Shown here piece after piece: positions 44,472-55,511 of a DNA stretch of 64,000 bases (its first letter is position 1; each line of letters opens with the position of its first letter). The stretch comes from Dacryopinax spathularia. Taxonomy: Eukaryota; Basidiomycota; Dacrymycetes; Dacrymycetales; Dacrymycetaceae. The notes below the pieces were generated by a model. That model had not been told where the DNA came from. It saw only the letters and a program-made list of their open reading frames with translations, and did not search any database. The stretch spans positions 1,054,001 to 1,118,000 of the forward strand of contig JBBPFI010000006.1 of NCBI GenBank assembly GCA_037974965.1. The letters run 5' to 3'. The position numbers were made by a program, and so were the translations under genes.

Positions 44472-44876
44472 TGAACATAAATTTTCGAAATAAAAATACC
44501 AATGAACTCTTTATTGATCACTTGAATTAGTCCGGGCCTCCTGTAATTTATCCGGTGCATTGTTGTGTTGTGGTGAACAGATCATTATTTCCGAAATCTA
44601 CTCCGAGCCTGAACGACGACCTGTTTGCACTTCGAAGGTGCGCAACTCTGCTGACATGTTCATGCTGACCTGATCCCTATCTGGACACGCGGAACTCATT
44701 TCTGAACACTAACGCCTCGGATCAGGTGTATTTGGGTCCGTTTCCATACTTGGGTGATCAGGTCGGAGCGTGTATGTGTGCTGTTTAGATCTCAACAGGT
44801 GGGACCCCTATTAGGCTGTTCACGCTCATAGGTCTGAACAGGCCTGTTAGGTCCCTGATCTTGCCTGCCAGGGGTG
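44472..44876 (-). repeat. Right terminal inverted repeat
   Basis: 405 bp; reverse complement of the left arm. Its outer end is about 250 bp from the ERO1 start codon. Confidence 0.92.
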
Positions 44877-45124
44877 GCTGCCGCCCGATCGAGAATTTAG
44901 GCGCACATATTCACGCGTACAGCCACGTCGACCGGTCATTACACGTCTCTCTTCCGCATCATTCATTGCAACTTGCAACGCCAAAAGGGTGCATCTACCC
45001 GCTCATACCATTACCATTTCGCTCTTCACCGCTTTCTCTTCCTGCTACATACCCCGACGCTCCTCCTTAACTATCTGAACGGCCAGCACATCCAAAAGTC
45101 ACTACAGACGAATACAGAGGCAAG

Positions 45125-47277
45125 ATGCGCCTCCCAAGCCTCGCCAGCCTGCCTTTCCTCCTCCTCTCATTCATCGCCTCCTTCCCTACCCCTTCAACCG
45201 CCGACATACCCCCACTAAAGCCCAATCACTCCTTCCTCAAGCCCGACTCCTCTCCGCCTTCCCACCCCGTTCAGCACGTATTAGAACATACGCCAAAGGA
45301 CGAGACGTGGGATTGTTCGTGTCATGTACGTTTGCTTACCTGGAGTCAAGACTGGAGGGAACTGATGTGGTTGGAAAGTTGTCAGGACCGATCGAGACGA
45401 CTCAATGCGACTATGAGACTGTGGAGAGCGCGACGGAGGTGTTGTTTGATAGGCTGGAGAGGCTGGTGAAGCTGCCTTTCTTCAAGTACTACAAGGTGCG
45501 CCTTTCGCGACTATAGGTCGATGCGAGTGTTAATTGGTTGCATAGGTGGACCTCTTCCGAGAATGTCCGTTCTGGGCAGAAGATGGGTTCTGTATGCAGC
45601 GGAGTTGTGCTGTGGACAGCATGGATGAGGTTAGTGCTCATGGCTTGATCTAGCCAGTTAAAGCTGACACCATGGACAGAGCGACGTCCCAGAGCCCTGG
45701 CGAGCCGAAGCCCTAAGCCGGGTCACAACCACCTCGCAAAAGGACACGCACCACCAATACCCAGGGTGTTACTATCGCGACTCCGACTTCTGCTTCCTAG
45801 ACGACGAGACCTCAGAAGGTGCGTCAGCCCTTCCACGTCTCTCCCCACACAGGCTTACTAATCCCCGACTGAATGGACAGAGGCGCAATACATCGACCTG
45901 ACCCTGAACCCCGAGACGTTCACGGGCTATGCGGGGGACTCAGCGCACCGTGTTTGGAGCGCGATATACGAGGAGAACTGTTTCGGTCTGAGGGAGAAGG
46001 GTGCGTTGCCGGATGCGGAGGAGGCGCCAGCGTTGGGCAGTAGCGTGGCCCCTCTCGCGATGGGCGCTAAGCCGAAGATGGAGGAGGATGGGGAGTGCAC
46101 GGAGAAGAGGGCTTATTATCGGATTATTTCTGGTAAGTTATTGTTGGGCTCACGTACATTGCGCGCTTGCTAATGGGTTTACCAGGCATGCATGCATCTA
46201 TATCCACTCATCTTTGTTATGGATACCTTGACCAATCAACGGGTGAATGGGTGAGCATCCTCTCCCCAAGCTTTGAACATCGCTAACCGGATCCCCCAGG
46301 GGCCCAATCTGCCTTGTTTCGTCCGCCGGGTAGCCTCACATCCGGAGCGGTTACAGAACATCTACTTCAATACCGTTCTGCTGCTTCGCGCTCTTACACG
46401 GCTTGAGCCATACCTATCAGCGTATGACCTCAGAACTGCCGACCCAGCTGCGGACAGGGAGACAAAGCAGGTCCTTTCCTCTGTGTTGGACGTTGCGAAG
46501 CGCGTGGGCAGGTTCGACGAGCGAGCTCTGTTCAAGGGCGAGAACGCGGATGTAAGTGCAAGTCAGCATATATGCATATTCAGGATGTTGAGGATCGCTC
46601 CAGCTCCTCAAGGAACAGTTCAAGGCTGCCTTTCGAAACGTCTCGCTCATTATGGATTGCGTTGGCTGCGATAAATGCCGTCTGTGGGGCAAGATCCAGA
46701 CTTCTGGCGTTGGGACTGCACTCAAAATCCTCTTCGAACTGGATGACCGAGCGCTAAAGTGCGTTTTCAGTACCGTATGCTCGTGTCATGGCGCTGACGA
46801 CGTAATAGCCCCAGGACCAATCCTTCTTTCCTCCAGCGATCTGAGATCGTTGCCATGGTCAATACGCTCCACCGATTCGTCGAAAGCCTACACATGACCG
46901 AACACTTCCGCAAAATGTGGGCCGAAAGTGCCGGGAAGAACCGAGTACTACACGACGTTGGCGAAGGGGACGAAGTAGTCCCCATGAAGCAAGAGCAGGA
47001 CCGCGACCTCCGGTACTCCGCCGAGAGTGCCAGGCCACGAGCTACAGATGCTGGAAGGCGATTGTCGCAGCCTTCTGCTTCTCCCCGCGCTGGGGAGCTG
47101 GAGGGACAGGAATCGATCGTCGCTAAGCTTGGCGAGCTGGTCAAGGAGTGCAGCAATTGGTCTATGTCAGCTTGTGCGAACCTCGTGAAGGTCATATTGG
47201 ATCTGGCAGGGAAGGTGGTCGATGTGCTTGGCGGGAGCGGGAAAGACAGCGCGCCTGTGCCGGAGAGGGAGTTGTAG
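45125..47277 (+). CDS. ERO1: ER oxidoreductin ERO1
   Basis: Nine exons (45125-45325, 45379-45495, 45546-45629, 45680-45818, 45881-46132, 46186-46250, 46300-46551, 46604-46758, 46809-47277), 577 residues. ERO1 passes oxidising power from O2 through FAD to protein disulfide isomerase in the ER lumen. A signal peptide ([20 protein letters not shown]) is followed by CSC and [46 protein letters not shown], and the active-site [20 protein letters not shown] (CxxCxxC). Length equals yeast Ero1. The acceptor of intron 1 was chosen because it keeps the GPIETTQC frame. The C-terminal tail has a hydrophobic stretch ([20 protein letters not shown]) that may anchor it to the membrane. Confidence 0.95.
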
Positions 47278-47619
47278 ACGGAGTTTGAGGGGACGAGGGG
47301 GGTTTTGTGTAATTATACCTAGCATTATCATTCTGGACCGGACTTGCATAAAAGAATCCGCATGAATCAGATATCATTGGACTATATCCTCTTGACCTGG
47401 AGTGAGGCACAACTGAATTGAATCTAGAAAGGTTCACCGGGCATCACGAGATGCTCGTAAATGTTGTTCCGTAGCGGAGAGTTCTAGGGCTCTCGCTCTG
47501 GTCATCGTTCGTCCAAGTCGCAATACGCCTCCACAATGTGATCGACATGTTTAAATACCTGCCCAGAGTGCAGAGCCTCTACGTATCCTAGTGTATCATC
47601 ACCAACTTCAGCAGCCGCA
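47278..47619. other. Spacer between ERO1 and the NmrA-like gene
   Basis: 342 bp; should hold the ERO1 3' end and the next promoter. No gene recognised. Confidence 0.4.
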
Positions 47620-48589
47620 ATGGTGGTCGTCGCCATCGCAGGAGGAACAGGCTACCTCGGATCACACATCACCACCGCCCTCCTCGCCCATCCCGCCAAG
47701 CCAACCGTCCGCATCCTCACGCGCTCCCACTCGGAAAAAGCGAAGCAGTTCGAGTCCCAAGGCGCTGAGCTCCGGACTGTGGACTATCATGATCCCTCGA
47801 GCGTGACTGTTGCTGTGGAGGGCGCGGACGTGTTCATTAGTGCTATTGGGACGAAGGAGGCCGGGAAAGAGGTGAAGGAGCCGCTTATGCGGGCTGTGTT
47901 GGCTACGAAGAGCGTGAAGGTTATTGTGCCGAGCGAGTTTGGGGTGGATCACAGGGCAGTCGACTTTCAGGTGAGTCCGCTATTTTCATTAGCTTGTCGA
48001 TCGACGATCTTGATGTCGGGCGTGGTAGCAAAAAGACTGGGATGGCAAGAAGGCCGTGATCAACCTGCTCACTTCCCAAACCGAGAAGAAGGTCATCTCG
48101 ATCTACACCGGCCTCTTCATGGAAGGTTCCTTTGGCCCCTGGTTCGGCATCAGCATCAAGAACAAATACGTCGAGTACATCGGGAACGACGAGCGTGTCT
48201 CCTACACCTCGCTGCCCGACGCCGGTCGCGCAGCCGCCGAGGTCGTCATCAAGGCTGCCTCTCGACCCGCCGACATACCAGCTGCGCTCTACCTGCGTAT
48301 CTGTGGCGATTCGGTGCGGTATAGCGAAGTCGCGAAGATCTTCGGCGAGATCCTGGGAGAGGAGATCGAGGTTCGGAAGCGGGACTTGGCGCAGTTCAAG
48401 CAGGAGACGCTGGATGGGGATAGGAACGCGGCGGCTTGTCTGAGGTTCTTGATGGGTCAGGGGGATCTGGACAACACGAAGGATAACGCGAATGAGTGGG
48501 TCAACCCGGGTCAGCAGAAGTGGAAGTGGACGACGGTGAAGGAGTATGCGCAGTCCGTTGGCGGCAAGCCGTTTGGAGGGGAGGTGTAA
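47620..48589 (+). CDS. NmrA-like/isoflavone-reductase-type NAD(P)-binding protein
   Basis: Exons 47620-47970 and 48029-48589, 303 residues. N-terminal Rossmann motif VVVAIAGGTGYLGSHITTAL with VRILTRSHS after strand 2, then VKVIVPSEFGVDHRAV, and a substrate half with ISIYTGLFMEGSFGPWFGI. This is the atypical short-chain dehydrogenase family that includes NmrA redox sensors and aromatic-alcohol reductases. It could be a cytosolic NADPH-dependent reductase or a regulator; sequence alone does not decide. The second exon has normal length and no defects. Confidence 0.85.
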
Positions 48590-48724
48590 GAGCCCTCACT
48601 TACTGCAGGCGACTATAGGCTGTCCAAGAGTTGTGCAGTGTACAATTGCAAGTGATACAGTACAGAGGTACAGAGGCGATCCGTGCAACCGCCACAGCTC
48701 TCCTTTCTCGACATGATCTCCAAG

Positions 48725-50263
48725 CTAGAAGTACTGCCCCGCCCGAATATAGTCCCCACCGCCGGCGCCTTCACCATCTACAGAATGGCTAGGACCTTCC
48801 ACAGCAGCAGCCCGCGCACTAGGTCCAAAGGCAGCTTTCGGCAGTGTGAACGGCTGTAGCTTGAGGACTGCTAGTCCATCCGGTATCGTTGCTCGTACTT
48901 GGGCTTTCGTGGGCACATCTTCGAAGGTCAGCTGCGTCCCAGCGGTCAGCCTCGTGGAAGAGCACAGAGAAGAGATTGAGAGCTTACGGAGTCATTAGCG
49001 ATCTTATACCTATTCAACCACTCCCCCACGCTCTCAATCTCTTCAGCAATCTGCTCTTTTCGCTCCTTCTTGCCCTCCTTGCCGCCTTCACCACTCTGCG
49101 CCCCCTTGAGGTCCCCCAGTTCATCCTTTGCGGCCTTGAGAAAGGCGATAGCCGCCCCGTTCTTTCCGCGCTCGCCAGAATCAATCCCAAACCACTTGAA
49201 GGCCATCGCGAGAGCATAGCTGGCCTGCCGATCCAAGTACTTGCGCAAGTCCGAGGCCACCTCGTCTCGACCCATACTGACGAGCGCGGAGGACTTTTGC
49301 AGCAGCGAGCGAGCGGTAAGGTATTCACTATGTACGTGAATCCAGAGCTTGCCGAGCAATGAGGGTGAAGGGTGCGATTTCGGAAGTGCTGCGCCGGGCA
49401 CCGCTAATGACTCGGCCACAGCTCGTGTCATGAGCTTGCGTATTGCAAGCGAGTTTGCGTCAGCCATCGCTATCCTGTTCGGTCGTGAGCCTTCGGAGCA
49501 GGACAGAACAGAATGCGAATAGGCATACTTGGGCAAAGCAGCGAGCACCTCAGCGCTGAGATCTGGTGGATGGCCTTTTCTCTTGTCGCCGAAAGTCTGC
49601 GCCTTCGCCCACTCTGGCAGGATCACATCCGGGATATACTTGAACACCCCCGCGGCTCGACACAACGTTCGAGCGGCAAAGTTGAGCTGCTCGTCCTTTT
49701 CCTTGCGCTCTGATTCGGAGGTGTAGCCTTCATGTTCATACGATCCGAGAGACATGACTGTTGCATGCGCCAGATCGCACAGACCGTATGCGTATGTGAG
49801 GAGGCAGAAACAGAGCTCGTAGTACAAGCCCGCGCCCTCTACTCTTGGTGAGTTCTTGAGCAGGTGAGATGAGAGTGTGGATCTCCAGCTGAAGACTGTA
49901 GGGTGTCAGCAGCTCAGCGGCAGATATCATGTCAAGGCTTACTTGGTTGAGAGTGAGGAAGGAGCTCATCGGCAAAGACACAGTCAATGATCCCGCCTAG
50001 CTGAGGCAGGTAGTCTTCCACAACCTTGGCAAGCCATGCGTCAGTCAGGAGCCCACAGCAGGACAAGCAATGAGCACTTTGATGACCCGGAGATAGTCCT
50101 TCTGCGCGCCCATCCGTTTCGTCTCTTTCAAGACGCCTCGGACTTGAGCACGGGAAGAGGAGGCATTGCTGATGTTCTCCGTGTAAGAGCCTGTCCGATC
50201 TTCCAGGATCTCGCCAAAAGTTACGGCTCCGGTTGTCGGCAGTTCATAGTAGTACAAAGACAT
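48725..50263 (-). CDS. BRO1-domain protein (BROX-like)
   Basis: Five exons (50263-50078, 50024-49943, 49895-49529, 49474-48988, 48931-48725), 442 residues. BRO1 domains are boomerang-shaped helical modules that bind ESCRT-III (Snf7/CHMP4) at endosomes and the nuclear envelope. Seen here: VVEDYLPQLGGIIDCV, GAGLYYELCFCLLTYAYGLC, QLNFAARTLCRAAGVFKYIP then DVILPEWAKA, and LRKYLDRQASYALAMAFKWF followed by AAIAFLKAAKDELGDLKGA. There is no coiled-coil or Pro-rich extension as in Rim20/Bro1, so the single-domain BROX type fits best. Intron 1 (53 bp) contains the TGACTGAC branch site. The third intron is 54 bp, so reading through it would keep frame. Confidence 0.85.
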
Positions 50264-50532
50264 GGCAGAGGCAGCAGAGGCAGCAGAGATGCAAGAGAAC
50301 AACGGTCGGTTGATCGAGGCAGGTATTATGAGCTGTTATACAGTTGTTGAGAGCCCAGAAGGTGGTTGCCAGAAAAGGAGCCGCCCGTCTGCTCCGGGAA
50401 AGCAACAATGGGTTCCTCCCAACGTGATCAAGGGTCTGGTCACACGCCACACACACAGCCACGTTATGATGACGGTAATGATCATGATCTCGAAGCTTGT
50501 TTGACTACAACAATACAAAGAAACAACAGGGC

Positions 50533-51789
50533 TCAACCGCTCCCGACAATAGTAAGATCCTTCATCTCTTGTAGGACGGCCTCTACCTGGAGAAGTGGCG
50601 ATCAGTTACAGCGGTCGAAATACAAATCACGTCCACTAACCTGAGCGTCTAGCTGTCCGGCTGCGTACTCGTCTCGGATGCTCTCACTGAAGTATCTAGT
50701 TGCAAAATGAGATCGTGTTGTGGGAGCCAGATGAGGTAGACCTTACCGCTGGACACCACCCAGCTTATCGTAGCCCTCCTCCGCGAATTTGCACTGCATA
50801 CGAATCATGGCCTCGAAGCTTGGGTCGAAGAACGGAATGCGAAGGTCCAGCAGCTGCGGCAGCTCACTGATGAGCTGCTCATTGAGTACCTCGAAGACTT
50901 CCTTCGTTTGGTCATTCTCCTCTTGAGCCTAGTTTCACATTAGCATTGGGATGCAGGTTGGTTGAATGAACCGGCGACGCACTCGTGGAAGCTTGGTGGG
51001 ATCGTCGCTGGGCTTGTCGATGAGCTTGCGCAGCTTGCTACGTGCGGCATCATAATCCAGCAACTACAGTCACATGAGCCCATATTCCTATCTCCCTAGT
51101 CAAAATGCGCACCTTCTTGTTACGCTTATTGATCGCCTCATTGATCGTGGGGAAGTAGGACGCCATCCTCCCCACAGGCTCCAGGATACCAGTCCGGTAC
51201 GGCTGATCCAGCTCGCGTGCAATACCGTTATCGAGCTCCTCGACCGCTTGCCTGTACGCATGACAAGCCATCGCGCTATCTGATCCACGGTCGGCAGCAT
51301 TGTAGAAGATTTCCATCGTCTCAGCCAGGCGGGCTTGGGTGGATGTCATCGCTATCATCTGATGAGCATGACAAGGCGCAGACCAGCCAACGATGGGCGT
51401 ACCTCGCATAGCATCCAGATAAGCCTTCGCCTCCTTCTGCATGGCATTCACTTCCTTCTCGAATCTGCGCCGTCTTGTCAGACCCGCAGGCAGACGGCCC
51501 GAGGAAGGCTGCTCACATGCGGTAACGCCCCTCCTCCTCGGCGAACTCATTATCGACCGTCTTCTCGATCTGCCCGGCCTTCTGCATGAGCTATACAGAA
51601 CCGTCAATAGTTGCACATTATTATTTCGAGCAGAATCATACCGTCGTCCCCGCCCGGTTCATCGCCTTCTTCATACTGCGCAGTATCTCAGTATCACCTC
51701 CAGTCCCGACAGCGTGCAACTTACCCCGCCCTGTACAATCATCAGCATCCGGGGTGTACATAACTCAGGAGGAGCACGTACCAAGACAT
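50533..51789 (-). CDS. RVS161: BAR-domain protein Rvs161/Hob3, ten exons
   Basis: Exons 51789-51782, 51730-51725, 51675-51642, 51590-51517, 51464-51403, 51351-51113, 51063-50983, 50928-50747, 50695-50641 and 50586-50533; 264 residues, against 265 in yeast. Rvs161 pairs with Rvs167 to bend membranes in endocytosis and has a role in cell fusion. Typical lead MSWAGMKKAMNRAGTTLMQK, then GQIEKTVDNEFAEEEGRYR, KEAKAYLDAMRAMTSTQARL, MASYFPTINEAINKRNKKLL and QISELPQ-like LISELPQLLDLRIPFFDPSF. Exon 2 is only 6 bp (GGCGGG) yet is needed for the SWAG start. Very intron-dense for such a short gene. Confidence 0.95.
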
Positions 51790-52226
51790 CTTTGCTGTTC
51801 CACTGGCTTATAATACACGTACAGACGGATATAGGAAGTAGTAGGGATGGAGGAAGCACTCAGTAAGGCTGGTCGTTGCTGTGAGCCCACAGCATTCGGC
51901 CGTGCGTTTCGGCATGACCGCACTGGGGGCACAGCCACTAGAATACCTCGAGTGACGTGGTGACTTCTTGGCCTTAGGTTTTCTACCACTTGGTCTACCA
52001 AGCGTGCTCAAGGAGGGGCTTTGATATTTAGACATATGCATATAGGAAACGATCGTTATGACTACGTGTGGACACCAACACAACCACAAAAGAAAAGGGA
52101 GACGGAAAGCATAGACGACAGGTCACGCGCAGGGTCATGTCTGGCAAGAGTGGATCAGAAAGAGACGTATGATTTGCCTGTCCCATACATACCATGGGTA
52201 GGTACCTTTCAACGACCTGAATTCGT
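51790..52226. other. Spacer upstream of RVS161
   Basis: About 440 bp containing the RVS161 promoter and the 3' end of the small secreted-peptide gene. No other gene recognised. Confidence 0.4.
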
Positions 52227-52492
52227 TCAGTAGGAGAGGCATGGCCGCCAGCCGCAGTACTGTAAGAGAGAGTCAGCATACCTGCACTCTAAGCACTACT
52301 TCAAAATGTACTGACCGAAACATCCTCGACCGGCTTGATATCCACTGGATGGGTGAGGATATCGGCTTCAGCCTCCAGGGCCTCCAAGACGTCGGCGGGG
52401 TTGACCGCGGTGTCTGCGGGCACAGGGATGGCAAATGCGGAGGAGGCGAGGAGAGCCGCAGTGAAGGCGGTGATGATGATTTGACGGAACAT
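52227..52492 (-). CDS. Small secreted peptide with YCGWRPC end
   Basis: Exons 52492-52316 and 52259-52227, 69 residues. A clear signal peptide (MFRQIIITAFTAALLASSAFA) is followed by a short acidic pro-segment (NPADVLEALEAEADIL, HPVDIKPVEDVS) and, after a 56-bp intron, YCGWRPCLSY. The two Cys could form a small loop. Basidiomycetes make many short secreted proteins of this plan; the function is unknown. If the intron is retained, the protein would end VSVSTF without cysteines, so the ending depends on the splice call. Confidence 0.6.
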
Positions 52493-52942
52493 GTTGGATG
52501 CGGGTAGGAGCAGATAGCTTCGAAGTTGCACGTACAGCGAGGCTGTGAGCGGATGTCGAAAGACGGAGGGTGATGGCGATGAGAGAGAAAGATGTCGCAG
52601 CACAGGACGCTCCGCCGGTGAGACTTTATAGGCGAGAAGATGGGTCTTTCACAAGTGGTCGACCGCAGTCCAGGTCGAGGCCACTCCAACCCAAGGCCAT
52701 CAGCACGCGAGTCCAGAAGTACCATCGCGCTACGAAGGCTACCCAGTCCCCATATTGGGACTCAAAGGCCAGATAATAGAGATGGCGACGGCGTGGATCG
52801 TTGGTTTTTGGGATATAGATGGACATGGATGACTGGAACTGAGTGAGCTCCGCCGAGAGGGAAGATAGCGTCGGAGTACGCCGGTCGAGCGAGCAAGCCG
52901 AGAAGCCAGGTACAGGGGCACTTTGATCTCCTGAGCCTCGCA
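52493..52942. other. Spacer, no clear gene
   Basis: Frames of 60-120 codons on both strands show no domain. It should include the promoter of the small peptide gene and perhaps the 3' end of the unresolved gene at its right. Confidence 0.35.
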
Positions 52943-53720
52943 TCAGGCCATGTAGACTTGCGATTCTTTGCCATATTCTCTCCATGGAGCCCTGGCGGCG
53001 CGAGTGGTCCCTTCGTCCGCATTCAGGTTGACTTGCCAGAGAGTGCTTGAGCCAGCATCAATGTTATAGCGCCCAGAGTCAGCACAGCTGGGATCATAGG
53101 GATAGTGCTCCATCTCAAAGTCACCCTTGTCTGACAGCAATCGCACAACTTTATCGTCCTCATACTTAGGCTGTCCGGGGTACGGATACCCTGAGCCCCC
53201 ACAGTATTGGATCGTTCGGGCTGGTCAGTGACAGGCTGCGGAGATCGGACGACCATCATGATCGACCCAGTCTGACTCGAGCAGCACATGGTTTCTGCCA
53301 TAAGAATCGGATGTGAGCTGTGATAGGCGCGAGAAGTGCCGAGCAAGGAAAGTGCCTGGCCAGAATCGCAATAAAGTTGAGCAGGCTTCCGAGGTTCCAG
53401 CAGCCCGAAGAAGCTTGGCAGAAGTACTGCAGCCAGGACGGGTAGTCGAGCTCGGCTTGTGTTCACGTCAATGCATCCTAGCAACTCTTGCCAGTTCGAA
53501 TTTGGAGTACTCGAAGCGTCGATCCAGGAGGAACTTCGCGAACGTTGGTTGAGAACGTGCCTCATACGAAGTGGCAGGCAAAGAAGGGCATTCGACACGG
53601 GACCAGCTCGAACGCCACGCTGCGTTATTTTGGGGTGGGACATACGCGACCCTGACCTCCTTCAGCGCTCCAGTGTCGTCATAGCCGTAACGCCTGACTT
53701 GCGGAGAGCTCGTTTCCCTA
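52943..53720 (-). pseudogene. Unresolved multi-exon gene or gene remnant
   Basis: Minus-strand pieces in changing frames look like real protein: RYGYDDTGALKEVRVAYVPP then SQPTFAKFLLDRRFEYSKFE (about 53715-53490), YPSWLQYFCQASSGCWNLGS then LLNFIAILARHFP (about 53445-53340), RNHVLLESDWVDHDGRPIS (about 53300-53240), and QYCGGSGYPYPGQPKYEDDK to RAPWREYGKESQVYMA ending at 52943. I could not find introns joining all pieces, and no good start lies before the decarboxylase gene only ~80 bp away. It is either a gene with missed exons or a 5'-truncated one. Family not recognised; one piece is membrane-like. Confidence 0.4.
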
Positions 53721-53802
53721 CTTATGCAGGCTATATACTATGGCGACTGGGGTTAACTGTTGCATATCCCTTCCCTAGCCCAAGCAAGAATTGAAGGAAG
53801 AA

Positions 53803-55126
53803 ATGGAGACGCTACATTACTATGCTGATCAAGCGCTGGCAGCTGCCAATATGGTACGGCTGATGCCGAGCATTCTGTAATTTCCCGTACTGACGCCTTG
53901 CTCGCAGGTCCAGCACCGCCAAGTCGGATGGCTGACCGTGAACCGAAAGGTACGTGGTCTGGAATGGATGAACTAGCGAGCCGCGCTAATCAGGAATCCC
54001 AGACTGGCGAGTTCATCCGCGAACAGCAGCCGCTGAGCGAGAAGGTCCGACTGCTGATCTTGTTCAACCCGCTTGTCGGTGAGTAAAGAACACCGGAAGA
54101 TATAGACGATCACTTACGAGATGTTACCGCAGAATGGGTCGACAGGACGAACCTCTTCCGGTGGTGGTTGCATAAGCAGAATGACAAGGCCTGTATGCGC
54201 ATCTAACCGCGGGACTGGTGGCCATCGTTTGACAACCATGTGCAGACAAGAAAGAGGCCAGACCGGACTCGAAGAAGCAAATCAGGCCGTTCATCGAAGC
54301 ATACAAGATCAACATGGACGACTTTGAGCCGTCCGATCCTGACGCGTACGAGGTGCGCTTCCAAATTAGGCCAAGCAACGCGCATCGTGACTCACTCCGT
54401 TTCCAGACTTTCTACGACTTCTTCATCCGGAAACACAAGCCCGAATCCCGCCCGCTCTACGCACCCGATGACCCGACCAAAGCCGTCTGCGCGGCCGACT
54501 GCCGGTTAGTGGTGTACGAGTCTGTCGCTGAGGGGCATACGATCTGGATCAAGGGGAACAACTTCTCCATTGCCAACCTCATCCTGGACAAGGTCGCTGC
54601 CAAGCCGTGGGATAATGGCGCTATTGCGAGCTTCCGCTTGAGTCCGCAGGATTATCACCGGTATCATTCGCCTGTGAATGGGACCGTGAAGTGGTGGAAG
54701 GCGCTGGATGGGCAATACTATTCGGTATGCCTGAACCTTCAGAAGCCCCGTATATGCGCTTACGTTGGTGGATAGGTCGACCCACTCGCCATCACCTCCT
54801 CAGTCGACATCCTCACTGCCAACGCCCGCTCGGCATTCTGTCTCCAATCCCCCGAATTCGGCGAAATCCTCTTCGTCGCCATCGGCGCGGACGAAGTCGG
54901 CACTGTCAAGCTCGCCGAGAAGGCCATGACGCCCGGTGCGCAGATCAAAAAGGGCGAAGAAGTGGGATTCTTCGAGTTTGGTGGGAGCAGTATCGTGGTC
55001 GCTTTTGAACCGGGGAGGATCGCGTTTGATCAGGACTTGGTGGAGTGGTCGAAGAAGGCTATTGAGGTGGACGTTGAGGTGCTTAGTAGTCTGGGTACGG
55101 CGACCGCTCCAGCTGGAGGGCTGTAG
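53803..55126 (+). CDS. Phosphatidylserine decarboxylase-like proenzyme, copy 1
   Basis: Seven exons (53803-53853, 53908-53949, 54003-54078, 54133-54192, 54246-54352, 54407-54724, 54776-55126), 334 residues. The family converts phosphatidylserine to phosphatidylethanolamine using a pyruvoyl group made by self-cleavage at a Ser. Family segments: TFYDFFIRKHKPESRPLYAP, VCAADCRLVVYESVAEGHTI, the DYHRYHSPVNGTV core, AFCLQSPEFGEILFVAIGAD and VGFFEFGGSSIVVAFEPGRI, where GGSS replaces the classical LGST self-cleavage site. No mitochondrial or C2 domain is seen, so it is a short cytosolic form that may act on other substrates. Intron positions are identical to copy 2. Confidence 0.88.
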
Positions 55127-55511
55127 TTTCTCTTGTAGCCAAATCCCCAATGGACAATCTCTTTCTCTCTTGATTTCTATCCTGGTACATAGTCGGCAGC
55201 TTTCGCTCCCTTTCGCAGGAAGCCGGACTCCGCGGCTACCCTAGAGGTGGCAGTAATCCCTACCACACGTCAAACTCCTCCCTTCTCTGCCAATCAGAAT
55301 CCACCCTCCCCGCATGTCGTCATAGCCTATCCTTAGTCCGCCTACCTATGACAGCCTACTCGCATAACAGCATACATCCAAATATCAATAGACATTATTC
55401 GGCGTCCGAGTTCGGCAAATTTCCACACGAGCGCTTCTTGCACATCTACGATTAACTACTTGCATTCAAACATCTTCTGCCTGTTGGGATACTGCTTGAA
55501 GGAAGAGGAAG
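55127..55511. other. Spacer between the two decarboxylase copies
   Basis: 385 bp containing the promoter of copy 2; AT-richer than the genes. No gene recognised. Confidence 0.4.

Larger units (their letters stand above)
43499..44876. mobile_element. Non-autonomous DNA transposon with ~405-bp terminal inverted repeats
   Basis: Left arm 43499-43904, right arm 44472-44876, nearly identical (one mismatch, A/G, in the first 25 bases), starting CACCCCTGGCAG. An AT-rich spacer of ~570 bp lies between. The element is flanked by an exact 8-bp repeat GCTGCCGC (43491-43498 and 44877-44884), read as the target-site duplication. Arms contain repeated ACCTGATC and GTTCAGACC-like words. No transposase frame is present, so it must be moved by another element. 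An 8-bp duplication fits hAT and also KDZ/Zisupton elements; the terminal bases do not decide between them. Arm identity implies recent arrival. Confidence 0.92.

Noticed and set aside
43815-44560. Two identical ~65-codon frames starting MHRINYRRPG on opposite strands
   Set aside because: They are the same stretch of the transposon's two inverted arms; not genes.
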